Positions 20,513 through 31,263 of a stretch of 64,000 nt of DNA are shown here, piece by piece; positions within the stretch are counted from its first letter, which is position 1, and each line of letters opens with the position of its first letter. The stretch spans positions 186,001 to 250,000 of the forward strand of contig CATKHK010000023.1 in the NCBI GenBank assembly GCA_949751835.1, given 5' to 3'. Made by a program: the position numbers and the translations under genes. This DNA comes from Blepharisma japonicum. Taxonomy: Eukaryota > Ciliophora > Heterotrichea > Heterotrichida > Blepharismidae. Under the pieces are notes generated by a model that saw only the letters and a list, made by a program, of their open reading frames with translations, had not been told where the DNA came from and ran no database searches.

Positions 20513-23273
20513 ATGAAAAGGCCAATAAATATTCTTACATTCACTCAAAAAGAAGAACCATTGAGTTTAACTGACATCAAGCCTATATCTTTAATAGCCA
20601 AAGAGCTTTCTCTTCCAGAACCTCTTACAGAAATCGATCGTAATTACTATTTCAGAAGCTGATTCACAAGCCCTCTCATTTGAAGAACAAAAAAAATATA
20701 CAGAATCTGCAATGATCTGGTTAAGGACTCTTTTTCTAAAACGAAAACATCTTAAAGACTATCCTTCAGCTGTATTTAATATTTAGATGCTTGATCAAAC
20801 AAATCAATTCGCTTATATCCTCTGCGATTGGATTATTTACAGTCTAAAGCGTGACAAGAGGACTCAAGCGTTTAGCTTAATAGGAGTCCTTGATAAATTA
20901 ATTGATCCTAAATCTAAGCTAAAATTCAAAGACCGGAACCTATTACGAGCTTGTCTCCAAATCTAGTAAGAAATATCCAGCACTGGCTCTTATTATATAA
21001 AGGAGAAGAAAAATGATCAAGCAATTGAAGTTTGTGAAAAAGCTATCGCTTTGACAGAAAAAATTAACGATTTTCAAGATTTAGTCCTTGCTCTTTCAAT
21101 TTACGGTTATGCAATTTGCATGTCTGGAGATCATAAAAGGGCATTGGACCTTCATCAAAGAGCTTTAGACCTTTTATCAAATAAAAATAGATTTGAAAAT
21201 GATAAGGTGAATGTTTTTATTGCTGTCTCCTTATACAACACTGCAATAGAATGTGTGCATATGAATATGAGAGAAGAAGCCCAAAGCTATATAATGCAAG
21301 CATATAATATTGCACAAATTCATTTAAAAGCACTTCCTTTAGTCCATACAAAAGTCTTGTGACTTTATAAAGAGCTGAGGGATCCATCGCCACAAAGGCC
21401 AGACAATTTCCCTAAAATGGAAAAGCAAAATGCCTTAATTAACTCATCTGATAGCGGAAAGCTACTACAAAATGCAAAAGAGCAGATTAAAATTTCCCCA
21501 TCTAAAGCATTGCCTCCACATCCACTGTTTAAAATACTTCGCTCTAGTGTACAAGAGAATAAAAATCAAAGGCCGGGGACTTCTAGTGGCCCAGGAGAAA
21601 AAAGAATTGGAAGAGACTTATTAATTTCTAACGAAAAAAAGCCAAGACCAGTAAGCGCAAGCAAGCAAGATTTCATTGATATGGAAAAGACTAATGTAGT
21701 TAACAATGAAAAGCCTGCATTATCACTAAAAGAGAAAATTAGAATTAGATCAAAAAAAGAGAAATCAAGAACCAGGATTGAGCCAGCAAAGAAAAATGCA
21801 GTAGAAAACATTGAAAAAATAAAAGTTAGAAACAGCGCTGCTAAAAAGATCCAAAAGATATGGAGACTATATTACAGCAAAAAAAATCTAAAAATAATAA
21901 AAATCCAAAAATGATTTAGAGGATTTAAAAGTCAACAGAAAATAGCAAAGCTTAAAAGGAGCATTATTTTAATTCAATCAATAATTAGGAGAAAAGAAGC
22001 ATTTCTAATGGTTAGCAATATGAAAAGCCTTGATAAAAATATTTTATCAATTCAAAAATCATATAGAGGGCATAAAGACTATTTGAAATTCAAAATGCTT
22101 AAAAATAACATAATGATCATTCAGGCTGTGTTTAAGAGAAAAGATGCATTTCTGAGTGTCCAAGAAATGAAAAATGATTATAAAAATAAAAATATGAAGG
22201 CTTCGGATATTCAAAGGTGCTATAGAGGGTATAAAGGACGAGAAAAAAAGAAAAAGTTTGAATATGCATTATTAGATTTATGTGTGGCACTCCAATCTCT
22301 ATATAGAAGAAAAGAAGCACTTTTAACTGTCCAAGAAATCAGAAAAGTACACAAAAATGAAGAGGAGCAAGAAGCCATAAAAATCCAAAAGTTCTATAGA
22401 GGCTACAAACAACGTAAAAGAGCAAAAAGTATTATTGATTTAATTTTAATACTTCAATCCTTACTTAGAAGAAAGGAAGCCATTCTCACTGTTAAAAATT
22501 TGAAGAATGAAATCTATAATAGTAATCGTGAAATTATACTCAAGATACAAAAATGCTACAAAGGCTACACAGAAAGAAAAAAAGTAAAAAATCTTAAAAA
22601 TAGCATTTTGGTTATCCAATCTTTATTTCGAGCAAAATCAGCCTATGACCAAAATAAGGAAATGAAGCAAAAAATCGTTCTCACACAAAGTGTTGTCAGA
22701 TCACATTTAGTTAAAACAAAATACAAACATACTCGAGATGGGATCATAAAGCTCCAAAGTAATTGAAGAAGATTTATTACACAGAGGCAAATTTCTTCAA
22801 AGAAGGCTGCAATTAGCAAAGTAAAAGCATTCCTTCTTGGAATTGTGGTTCGGAAACGGGTAGTTAAGAAAAATCAGTCAGCCATCAAAATTCAGAGTTG
22901 ATATAAATCCCTGTTAGTCCAAAGAAAAATAAACCGAAATCAAAGATTTCTTAAGAAATTTATACTGAAACTAATGCTAGGAATTTGCAAAGAGCTGAAG
23001 AAAGATGCCAAAGAAATATTAAGTATAAAAATTGGACAAAAAGAAAGAGCAGCGATTAGAATTCAAAGCCAATGGAGAAAATGCCTTGGAAAAGTAAGAA
23101 TAGAAATTATTAAACAATCGCAAAATAAAGTAAAAGGATTTTTATTAGGAATAATTGGACGAAATAGAATAAGGAAGCAAAGAATCGCTGCAATAAAAAT
23201 ACAAAGCTGGATCAAAGGGCTTCTTTATAGGAAAAGTGCAAAAAATGTTCAGAGATTGAAAAGATTACATTAA
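20513..23273 (+). CDS. TPR and multi-IQ-motif protein
   Basis: 904 residues after removal of three introns (20640-20655, 20772-20786, 20966-20980). The N-terminal ~280 residues are helical and contain TPR-like units (GDHKRALDLHQRALDLL). A disordered basic linker follows. From about residue 427 to the end there is a long array, at least a dozen IQ-like motifs (IQKIWRLYYSKK, IQKSYRGHKDYLK, IQRCYRGYKGREKKK, IQSQWRKCLGK). IQ arrays of this kind bind calmodulin or centrin and occur in ciliary, basal-body and spindle-pole proteins, which I infer for this one. Two of the array tryptophans are TGA. Confidence 0.85.
20640..20655 (+). other. 16-nt intron in the TPR/IQ gene
   Basis: GTAATTACTATTTCAG, the only 16-nt intron found. 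Removing it restores the frame (EIDQADSQALSF); retention shifts it. Confidence 0.85.
20772..20786 (+). other. 15-nt intron in the TPR/IQ gene
   Basis: GTATTTAATATTTAG, phase 0; its last codon is an in-frame TAG if retained. Confidence 0.87.
20966..20980 (+). other. 15-nt intron in the TPR/IQ gene
   Basis: GTAAGAAATATCCAG; joining gives LQIYTGSYYIKEKKND. Retention creates TAG at the junction. Confidence 0.87.
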
Positions 23274-23396
23274 AATATTGTGGATTAGTTTGAAAAATAT
23301 TGAAAATATACTAATTCTTTAAGTTTATAAAATAGGCTTAGATATATAAATAATAATACAACTTTTTTACCCAAAGTATATGATTTCTAAAATTAT

Positions 23397-23401
23397 AAAA
23401 A
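23397..23401 (-). terminator. T-run behind the tRNA-like gene
   Basis: On the minus strand, TTTTT follows one base after the tRNA-like 3' end, as an RNA polymerase III stop signal would. Confidence 0.5.
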
Positions 23402-23402
23402 G

Positions 23403-23473
23403 GTCCAAGGTCGGGATTCGAACCCGATGAATACTGCTGAGATGTTCAATATCTTGGCACCCGCCTCCCTGGA
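23403..23473 (-). tRNA. tRNA-like gene, possible tRNA-Ser(UGA) with short D arm
   Basis: 71 nt on the minus strand. The acceptor ends TCCAGGG and CCTTGGA pair over seven positions (one G-T). The T arm is perfect (TCGGG, loop TTCGAAT, CCCGA) and matches the polymerase III B box GGTTCGAATCC. The anticodon loop reads ATTGAAC (anticodon TGA) on a 4-bp stem plus one mismatch. The D arm is only GGC-GGGT-GCC, a 3-bp stem with a four-base loop, far below normal, and the variable region (about 12 nt) shows no good stem although serine tRNAs need one. It may be a degenerate or unusual tRNA, so the amino-acid identity is uncertain. It is not the UCA-anticodon Trp tRNA that this code needs. Confidence 0.45.
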
Positions 23474-23926
23474 GCAATAATTTTGTATACTGGAAACATA
23501 AATAGTTAGATTTGCGTATTGATATATCAAAAATTTATTATAAGAGAAATCTTATGAGTAGTGAAAGTTATTGATTTATTTTGAAGTAGCTTGATAATAA
23601 AAAATGCATTAAATAAATTGTATGTCCTATCAATTACTTGATTTATAAATAGCAATACACATAATTAATTTACTTTTCTTTTACTTTAAGCTGTATACAT
23701 CTTTAATCGATTATTTAAAATTTGATAATCAGCTTCAGTTCTATTCAAAATTATTAAGAGCCTTATTATTTCCATATCTTTATTACCCAATAAAAATAAT
23801 TCTTTTTTAATACCCATTCATTACATAAAATCAGTTCAGTTAGCATCATCACATAATTTGTCCTATTTATGCGCCTGATAACTTCTAAATTTCTCTTAAT
23901 TTCTGATAACCGTTCGATAATATATT

Positions 23927-26278
23927 ATGGTCAAAGAAGGGACTGATCTAACTGAGCCGCTTATTCATAAGTCTGGTTCAGCAGCCGAAAAAGACTCATT
24001 TAAAGAAGACTACCATTACATTTTCGTCTTCCCCAATCACTTTTCCCAAGATGCAGCCGTAATTACTCCACTCAACGAAAAAATAAGCATGGCTCGCTGC
24101 AAAGAAATTTTTGCCAACACTTTTAAGCTGAGTGAAGAAGAAGGGCAGTCTGAAAGCTTAGAAATGAAGCTTAAACAAGAAACAAGCCAGCACATCCCAC
24201 AACGCCATTCCTGGATCAGCGAGATGTGGAGAGGATTTTCTAAAGAAAACCAAGGAGAAGTGGAATTCAGAAGATTCCTTAACTTGATCATAACTTGCGT
24301 CCTCAGAGTGATGCAGGAAGATCTTAAATTAGATTTAAAGCTGTTCTTTTCAAGGGATAGAGACGAAATATTCTGCAAGATCCGCGCCAGTGAGCACAAT
24401 TTTAAGGTTCAAGCTGATTTGATGGATTATCATTTACAGCTGAGAAGGCCTGAAACCACCCCTAGGTCTGGCTATACTTTGATTTGCCCTTATGGGAGAT
24501 TTGAAAAAAATAAAGACGAAGAAAATACAGGCCCAGTTCTCCAGAAAAAAGTTATTAAAGATGTAGAAAGCAACTATAAGAAGTATGGAATTGATGAAAG
24601 ACAGTCAAAAACAGGAAATGGAGTCACTATGTTTAAGTATAAAGACAAAGTAAGAATTTTACTGGCAATGATCAGCTCAGTTATTGATATTGGTGAGCTT
24701 TTAGATAACGATATTTTGATCAACCATTATTGCATACATAACGAAGAGCAGCTGAATTGGCTCAGAAGCAACTGGGGATCATTTTCTATGTTCTGGAAGC
24801 CTCAGCCTCTCCAAAAAGTTAGAAATTACTTTGGTGAAAAAATCGCTATGTACTTTGCATGGCTTGGATATTATGTAGCATGGCTTGCGGGTCCAGCCAT
24901 AATAGGTCTTGTAACGTTTATTATCCAGCTTGTTATGGATAATCTTGATGATAAGGATCAAAAAATGAACCTTGCTGAAATTTCGCTTCTTATATTTTCA
25001 CTGTCATTAGCATTAGGCTCTACATTGCTAGATCAGCTTTGGATAAGACGTCAAAATCAGCTTTCTTGGATGTGGGGAACAACAGACATTCAAGAAGTAG
25101 AACAGCAGCGCCCTACTTATAAAGGAAAATATGGAACTGATCCTGTAACTGGCCGTAAAAAGAAGATTTCTAATAAATCTATATGGGAAAAAATCAAAAG
25201 AAGCATTAGTATGTCAGTAGTTTGTATTTGCATTGCAAGTGCAATTGTAGCTGTTGTTGCAATCATGTTTTATCGTGATATTTATGCTAAGTATTCTTGG
25301 GGTCCACTTTCATGTGCCGTTATCAATGCAGTCCAAATCAGAGTTCTTAATATCATTTATAGAAAAGTTGCGAAATTTTTCACTGAATGGGAAAACTATG
25401 AGTATGATACTCAGTACAACGATGCCTTATGCATCAAACTGTATTTGTTCCAATTTGTTAACAGCTACGCCTCACTTGTTTATTTAGGATTCATTAAATG
25501 CTATGGAGAGGAAGACAATTCACAGTGCTTAGATGAGTTATCACTTCAATTAGAAGTCATTTTCGTATTTAATGTTATCTGCAACTTCTTCGAATTAGGA
25601 GTTCCTTATTGTGCTAATACTTGCAGAAAAAGAGCTGAAAAAAAGCATCTAAAAGCAATGCATGATTCTGGACATAAAGGGAGAAAAACCATGACTTCTA
25701 CTGAAAAACAAGCAAGTTTGTCAGAATATGAGACGCCATTAGATGATTATATGGAGCTCATCATTGATTATGGTTATGTCGTTATGTTTTCAGCAGCCTT
25801 CCCAATCGTTCCACTAATCGCATTATTTGTAAACATCATTGAAGTGAGGGTCGACGCCTATAAATTATGCTACCTAATGAAAAGACCTTATCCAACTCCT
25901 GCCAATTCTATAGGTGAGTGGGAATCAATTGTCAGAACCATTTCAGTTATAGGAGCTTTAACCAATACCGCAATCATTATTTTCACAGCAAATATTTTCG
26001 ATTTAACTGATTTCGCCACTAAGTGGGGATATTTCATGGTTATTGAGCACGTTCTTTTGGTATTTAAGTTTTTAATCAGTAGACAAGTCCCAGATATTCC
26101 TAATGACGTCAAGAAAGGATTGATATGGAGCAATAGAATTTCTGATGAAAAAATCTATGGCAAGAGCAGTGATGTCGACCAGCAAAGAGTCCTCAGAAAT
26201 TTATATTTCAAAAACAATCCAAATGCAATTAGGGAAAAAGCCATACTAGATCCAGAAAAGATTGCAATCACGGATTAA
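23927..26278 (+). CDS. Anoctamin/TMEM16 family membrane protein
   Basis: 783 residues. A cytosolic N-terminus (~1-290) comes before the anoctamin core, which opens with VRNYFGEKIAMYFAWLG, a hallmark of the family. About eight to ten membrane segments follow, including the block KFFTEWENYEYDTQYNDAL typical of TMEM16. TMEM16 proteins are calcium-gated chloride channels or phospholipid scramblases; which applies here cannot be told by eye. All 16 tryptophans I counted are TGG and none is TGA, unlike many neighbours, which may reflect high expression. Confidence 0.93.
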   Translation: MVKEGTDLTEPLIHKSGSAAEKDSFKEDYHYIFVFPNHFSQDAAVITPLNEKISMARCKEIFANTFKLSEEEGQSESLEMKLKQETSQHIPQRHSWISEMWRGFSKENQGEVEFRRFLNLIITCVLRVMQEDLKLDLKLFFSRDRDEIFCKIRASEHNFKVQADLMDYHLQLRRPETTPRSGYTLICPYGRFEKNKDEENTGPVLQKKVIKDVESNYKKYGIDERQSKTGNGVTMFKYKDKVRILLAMISSVIDIGELLDNDILINHYCIHNEEQLNWLRSNWGSFSMFWKPQPLQKVRNYFGEKIAMYFAWLGYYVAWLAGPAIIGLVTFIIQLVMDNLDDKDQKMNLAEISLLIFSLSLALGSTLLDQLWIRRQNQLSWMWGTTDIQEVEQQRPTYKGKYGTDPVTGRKKKISNKSIWEKIKRSISMSVVCICIASAIVAVVAIMFYRDIYAKYSWGPLSCAVINAVQIRVLNIIYRKVAKFFTEWENYEYDTQYNDALCIKLYLFQFVNSYASLVYLGFIKCYGEEDNSQCLDELSLQLEVIFVFNVICNFFELGVPYCANTCRKRAEKKHLKAMHDSGHKGRKTMTSTEKQASLSEYETPLDDYMELIIDYGYVVMFSAAFPIVPLIALFVNIIEVRVDAYKLCYLMKRPYPTPANSIGEWESIVRTISVIGALTNTAIIIFTANIFDLTDFATKWGYFMVIEHVLLVFKFLISRQVPDIPNDVKKGLIWSNRISDEKIYGKSSDVDQQRVLRNLYFKNNPNAIREKAILDPEKIAITD

Positions 26279-26319
26279 TTTAAATAATCCCATAGTTTAA
26301 GCTAAAATCTAAAACTCAT

Positions 26320-26751
26320 TTAATTACGTTTATCACCAATTTTGAGATTATTCAGAATGACTTGTTTGCTGGACTCCATGATTTCTCCCCCTATAATAAT
26401 TTCATCAAGAATCCCATAAACCTTGTGGAAATTGAAGACCAAATCGAGCTCGCATACATTTCCAAAAAATTGGTCAAGGACTTCTACAAATAAATGAATG
26501 ATTTCCATTATAGAGAGCTCGTTTTCGTCAATATCAACCCCGACTGAAAAGAAAAGTCCTGCGTATTTTCTGTAAATCACTTTGAAGTTTTTGAATTCAA
26601 TGAAGTTTGTGAACTTTTGGTCTCTGTTGATTACAAGACGATGAATTTCGTTTTCTGTTTGGCATTTTTCGTCGTGAGGAACATAGGTATACCATTTGGA
26701 GAGTCGTGTTTTGCCTTGGCGATTCTGCAAGAGGAGAAATCGAACTACCAT
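26320..26751 (-). CDS. AP2S1: AP-2 adaptor complex small (sigma) subunit
   Basis: 143 residues, the usual length. It starts [20 protein letters not shown] and contains [17 protein letters not shown] and [17 protein letters not shown], all typical of AP-2 sigma. The subunit forms part of the clathrin adaptor core at the plasma membrane and binds dileucine cargo signals. Its ATG lies 14 bp after the stop of the acidic-protein gene on the same strand. Confidence 0.96.
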   Translation of the reverse strand: MVVRFLLLQNRQGKTRLSKWYTYVPHDEKCQTENEIHRLVINRDQKFTNFIEFKNFKVIYRKYAGLFFSVGVDIDENELSIMEIIHLFVEVLDQFFGNVCELDLVFNFHKVYGILDEIIIGGEIMESSKQVILNNLKIGDKRN

Positions 26752-26765
26752 TATAAATTATTTGA

Positions 26766-27314
26766 TTAAATTGATAACTTATTTGTGAGTTTATTATATT
26801 GTCTATTAATAAATTGGGATAGTCGGATTTCTTCCTGCTTTTTAGAAAGAATTTCGTTTTCTCTTTCTAATTTGGAGGAATCAGAATCGATTTTAGTTCT
26901 GTTCATCATGTTGATGATGTTTAGTTTTGATACAAGTTCTGGGTCAACAGTTAAGCTGTACTCCTTTTTCATTTTCGGATTATTTAGCTTCAGAAAGTCA
27001 ATTTTTTGTGTCAGTATTTTCATTTTCGGGTTATACTTTCTCGGCTTCCTATTTTCTAATAATTTTATCTTCTTCAGTATTCCAATTTTTTTCCCAATTA
27101 TGTCTCTTCGTTTTGCTTCACTCTCTGTAAAATCAAAATCACTTTTATATTCTTCACTTTCATAGCTTTCCTCACTATTTTCATTTTCTTCACTAACAAA
27201 TTCATCGCTGTAGACTTCACTGCTTTCATAATCATAATAGCTTTCAATTGTTTCAGTTCTTATCGCGCTGTCTAAATCTTCTGAAATCTGCGACTGAATA
27301 TTTTCCTCTTCCAT
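26766..27314 (-). CDS. Acidic Ser/Glu-rich protein, unknown
   Basis: 182 residues. The first ~65 are highly acidic and Ser/Tyr-rich (YYDYESSEVYSDEF, ENENSEESYESEEY). The rest is basic and helical (KKIGILKKIKLLENRK; KLERENEILSKKQEEIRLSQ), with a probable coiled coil at the end. No Trp and no domain are recognised. It looks like a charged nuclear or scaffold protein, but this is only a guess. Confidence 0.65.
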   Translation of the reverse strand: MEEENIQSQISEDLDSAIRTETIESYYDYESSEVYSDEFVSEENENSEESYESEEYKSDFDFTESEAKRRDIIGKKIGILKKIKLLENRKPRKYNPKMKILTQKIDFLKLNNPKMKKEYSLTVDPELVSKLNIINMMNRTKIDSDSSKLERENEILSKKQEEIRLSQFINRQYNKLTNKLSI

Positions 27315-27441
27315 TTTAACTTTATTATGAAATTTTCATTTATAAATAGGGATTATGCGAGAAGTCTTGCTTAATAACTCATAAAGCAGAAAATAATGGT
27401 TAAAGATGTTACATTTATTACCATTTTAAAGCATTTTAGCC

Positions 27442-29088
27442 TTATTTAGCGTCAAGCAACTTCAAGAGATCAGGATTTGTCGACCAAGCCTTCCTAAGAA
27501 CTTCAATAGCTTCTTGAACTTTGACAACCAAAAGAGGTGGGTTTTGCAATAGTCCAAGGAGTTCAGCATTGTCCATTTCAAGAAGCATCCCAGTTATTTT
27601 GCCGGCAATCTGTTGGCTTGAGTTCTTAAGGACTTGAGGGTACACAGCTTCACCAATCATTCTTTTCTTAATGTCAGCAGATGCAGCATTAAAGTCACTT
27701 AAATTAAAAGGCAGCTGAGGCTGTGGGACAGGCTGAGGCTGAGCAGGTGGTGGATAATGAACAAACGGCTGGGTTATAAGCATTTGACTAGGAGCTTCTG
27801 CCTTTGGCCTAGCTTGTGCAAATCCAGGGACTCTCATTCCTCTGCCTCTCCCCATCATGTTCCCCATCATGTTCCCCATCATCCCATACTCTCACATTTG
27901 ACTTTGGATTTTTCTCATCTTCATCATCCCTACCAGTTTTGCGACTTCTTCTCTCGGTTTCCAATGAGCTACAAACAGCCTATTCCCTTCCAACGAAGTA
28001 TCCCTCAACACAGCCAAAGCTTTATTTGCACTTTCAGCTTTAACAAAGCACACATACGCAATCCCTCTTGGAGTCATCTCTTTGATTTGTCTGCCGTCTT
28101 CAAACTTCACATTTTCCGTCTTGGGGATCAAAACTGACTCAACCTGTCCATAAGTTTCACAGATTTTCTTCAGTTTTTCTTCATCAATTGCAGGAGGGAT
28201 TCCTCTGATATAGAGATTTCTTCTTTTCCACTCCTCAATTTTCTTTTGATAATTTGCTTTGTTAATTGCCAGCCTCAACGCTTTTTTCATATGTGGGACT
28301 ACAAACCATGTGAAATTTCCTTCAGCTCTTCCATTCATATCACTTACAGCTTTTCTTGCGTTATCTGCAGTGTCAAAACACACAAAGCCGAAATATCTTG
28401 ATTGGCCTTGGAATTCGTTTTTCATGATGACGTGAGATGTGATCTCCCCAAAAGTGGAAAATCGCTTGTGAAGCTCTTCATCCGTTAATGAGGAATCAAA
28501 GCCTCTCACATATAGGTTGCGGTTGTTCGATAGATCATTTCGCTCTTTCATTGGGACGAATTTTTCAACAATAAGCCTGCTTCCATTAAGTTCCAAATTT
28601 TTGGCTGATTCTAACGCTAATTTGGCTGATTCTTGCTTTTCAAACTGGACAAAGCCATAGCCTCTAGGGCGCTCGTTTGAGTCGTAAACTAGCTTTGTAG
28701 ACAAAATGCTACCATAAGGACTAAATAAGTTATCTAGCTCTTTGCTTGTGACGCCTTCAGGGAGGTTGTTGATGAATAAATTTGCTTCTGGGTCGCGTTC
28801 TTTGCAGTATTTCATGACTCTGATGTGCTTTCCTTTGATGTCAAGACCGTTCAATTCAACTCTTGCTGTGTTGGCCTGAATTGGGTCTGTGAAACTCACG
28901 AAGGCAAAACCTAATGAAATACGTGTATCGATATGCCGAAGAACTCTAATATAAACCACTTGGCCAAACTTTGAAGTTGTTTGAAATAGGTCAGATTCAG
29001 AAACACTTGGGTGAAGGTCTCCAATAAAAATCTGAGCTCCTTGATTACTTGCTTTTCCTTGGACTTGCATTATTATCCTTAAAGACAA
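27442..29088 (-). CDS. Cytoplasmic poly(A)-binding protein (PABPC)
   Basis: 548 residues with four RRM domains (~18-95, ~105-180, ~190-270, ~295-375), each with RNP motifs such as IFIGDLHP/LGFAFVSF, LFINNLPE/RGYGFVQF, LYVRGFDS/YFGFVCF and LYIRGIPP/GIAYVCF. A Met/Gly and Pro/Gln-rich linker and a C-terminal MLLE domain (~465-545, GKITGMLLEMDNAELL) follow. It binds mRNA poly(A) tails and recruits PAM2 proteins, controlling translation and decay. One TGA is read as Trp in the linker (QMWEYG). If translation starts at the second Met the protein is six residues shorter. Confidence 0.96.
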
Positions 29089-29686
29089 ATGCTATAATGG
29101 CATCCATTTATCTAAAAATTTAGAGTAAAACAATAAGAGAAAAGTGGAATAAAGGTATAGGTATTGGAATAGCAGATAATAATTAATTAAAAATAGATTT
29201 GCATAACAATTTTATTGCCTATGAAGTAATTTTTTTATTTTAAATAGAAATAATTAAAACATATTATTGGGTCATTAAAATTATTAAATATCTTGCATAT
29301 TTCTCAAAACTTTTTGCACAGTGCTTCCATAAATTTTCCCCTGCTTTATAGGTGTCATTGAAATCATTGCAGTCAAATCATATTTGCAAAATAAAAAGAT
29401 TTAATGGAAATAAAAATAATAGTGATATGCATAGATTACCCTCGATCATTGCATAATATTAATCAAATAATTCAAATTAAAAAAAATAAAAGATGCGAAA
29501 ATTGCAAAATTAGGGCTTATTAACTGTTTGAATAATGGTCTTCTTTCTAGCCGCAGCATATTACCTCATTCAGGAATATGCATTATACTTTCCATTTATG
29601 TGTTGTCAGTTAGATTTTTAAAATTTAAAAATAGATTTGGGGTCTTTTTGAGGAAAATTATGCTTAATTAATTATGGTTTATCAGG
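29089..29686. other. Intergenic, no gene called
   Basis: 598 bp, AT-rich. A slightly more GC-rich island around 29280-29400 contains short protein-like frames but nothing continuous. Confidence 0.45.
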
Positions 29687-30199
29687 TTAGATTTGTGCAA
29701 TGATTTCATTGATTGTGTTGATGCAGCCAATTTTAATTTCTGGCACGATCTTCAAGTCCCTCAAAGCGAGATCAACCTTTTTCTTTAATCTTGCGAAATT
29801 TATATTTTCAGTCATAGTTTTTGGTGTTTCTTTTTCTATTTCTATTTGTTCTTTAATTTCCCAGCAAACTCTTCTAATAATTTCGCTTTTCTGCGGATTT
29901 ATTCTAAATCGCGCAATTCTCAGATGCTCAATACATTGATTTGTGATCTTGACAACTATTTGCCTTCTCTTCCTATAAAGTATTTTTGCCATGAGGTGTA
30001 TATGCGAATTCTGTGCTTGGAAGTCAAGCTCAGTGATTTCGTCAGTCATAATAAGCCTTTCTATGCGTTTTCTTGAGTCATCTATTTGCTGCTCGATCGA
30101 CTGAGTAAGAGTTTGGAGGCATTGTAGCTCTGAGTCCAAATTATCAGATTTTGCGCCTAAAGTCTTAGCGAATGAAGCCCATCTGTAGAGATCCTGCAT
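29687..30199 (-). CDS. Small helical protein, unknown
   Basis: 170 residues, starting MQDLYRWASF. It is almost entirely predicted helix, with heptad-like spacing (LDSELQCLQTLTQSIEQQ; SRKRIERLIMTDEITEL) suggesting a coiled coil. Ordinary codon use and a clear TAA stop support a real gene. No family is recognised. Confidence 0.65.
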   Translation of the reverse strand: MQDLYRWASFAKTLGAKSDNLDSELQCLQTLTQSIEQQIDDSRKRIERLIMTDEITELDFQAQNSHIHLMAKILYRKRRQIVVKITNQCIEHLRIARFRINPQKSEIIRRVCWEIKEQIEIEKETPKTMTENINFARLKKKVDLALRDLKIVPEIKIGCINTINEIIAQI

Positions 30200-31263
30200 T
30201 TTTCTTTAAATTATATTGATAAACGGATACTTCGCTTGAAGTGTTTTTATGCTAACCTAATATGGTGCAGGACAAAAATGTTCTGTTAGAAATTTTACTT
30301 AAACCGAAAATTATTAAAGAATCAAAGTGAAGAAAGAGGTAATTTTTAAAATCTTCACGACTTTAGATACTTGCTAGGAAGTCTTGAACTTTTTTAAAGA
30401 GCTTGGCTACAAAGCCAGTAAGATAAATTAAGTAGAGTTTTTATTTTTGATTGATTGTTGCTTTAAATTGTAGATGCTTTAAAAATGCTTGATATAGCCT
30501 TTGAATTGTACTTCGGGCAACTCCAATCATATAGCTAGCGATAACCAACTAAGCATCTTCCATTATTTTTAGATTCCGTAAAAACTAATTTTGGATACAA
30601 GGTTACCAGGAATCAATTTAAAAACAAAATTATTTTTTAGGCTTTGTTCCTTAATATTCTCTTAAGTTTAATTATATTCTTCTTTATAAACTTTCCCAAA
30701 TAGCCAGAAAAATAATAATCTAAAAGTTGAATTTGACGATTATTTCTGGGTTTTAAAATAAAGAAATATTCATACCTTAATAGAATATTTTATATATATT
30801 GTACAAAAAACTCATAACACTTCATTAAATATTGGTATTTAATTTTATTTTTTGGTACTTTTTGATCTAGCATAAGCTCATTTGGACTGCATCCTAAAGG
30901 ATATATTTATTAAAATATTGCAATTTCGACAAAAATTAGATTAATTGCACATCAATTGCAAATGGCCTCGAATCCTCCATATTGGTTTAATTTTGGTTAT
31001 TCGTTATAACACTATAGAATAGGGCTTTTAAAGAAAATGCCTTGCTATCATAAGCGCTAATTAATAAGTAAATCTTACTTCAAAGCTCCTCATTGTAATT
31101 AATTCTATATTCACAGCTTTATCGTAAGAGCAATTTTCAATTTAAAATATTTTTTTCCACTCCAAACTATTTAATTTTCTTCTCATTTCTCTTTTATAGA
31201 GTTTTTCATCTTCTATTCAATAGATTAATGCTAAATTTACTCCATTTCCCCATTTATTAGAAA
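30200..31263. other. Long intergenic stretch with a possible helix-turn-helix relic
   Basis: 1,064 bp without an intact gene. A minus-strand segment at 30441-30563 encodes helix-turn-helix-like text (SYMIGVARSTIQRLYQAF), but the frame is interrupted. Other short protein-like bits occur near 30860-31070. It may be a decayed gene or DNA transposon; the rest looks like spacer. Confidence 0.35.

Larger units (their letters stand above)
23274..23926. other. Intergenic region with a tRNA-like gene
   Basis: 653 bp between the TPR/IQ and anoctamin genes. It holds the tRNA-like sequence at 23403-23473. The rest is AT-rich, with only a short minus-strand frame (23686-23817, 43 codons) that I do not call. 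Confidence 0.5.

Noticed and set aside
23403-23473. The tRNA-like gene as the UGA-decoding tRNA-Trp or a selenocysteine tRNA
   Set aside because: The anticodon loop reads TGA, not TCA, and the stem lengths do not fit a selenocysteine tRNA.
23686-23817. 43-codon minus-strand frame in front of the anoctamin gene
   Set aside because: Within chance length for this code and no recognisable motif.
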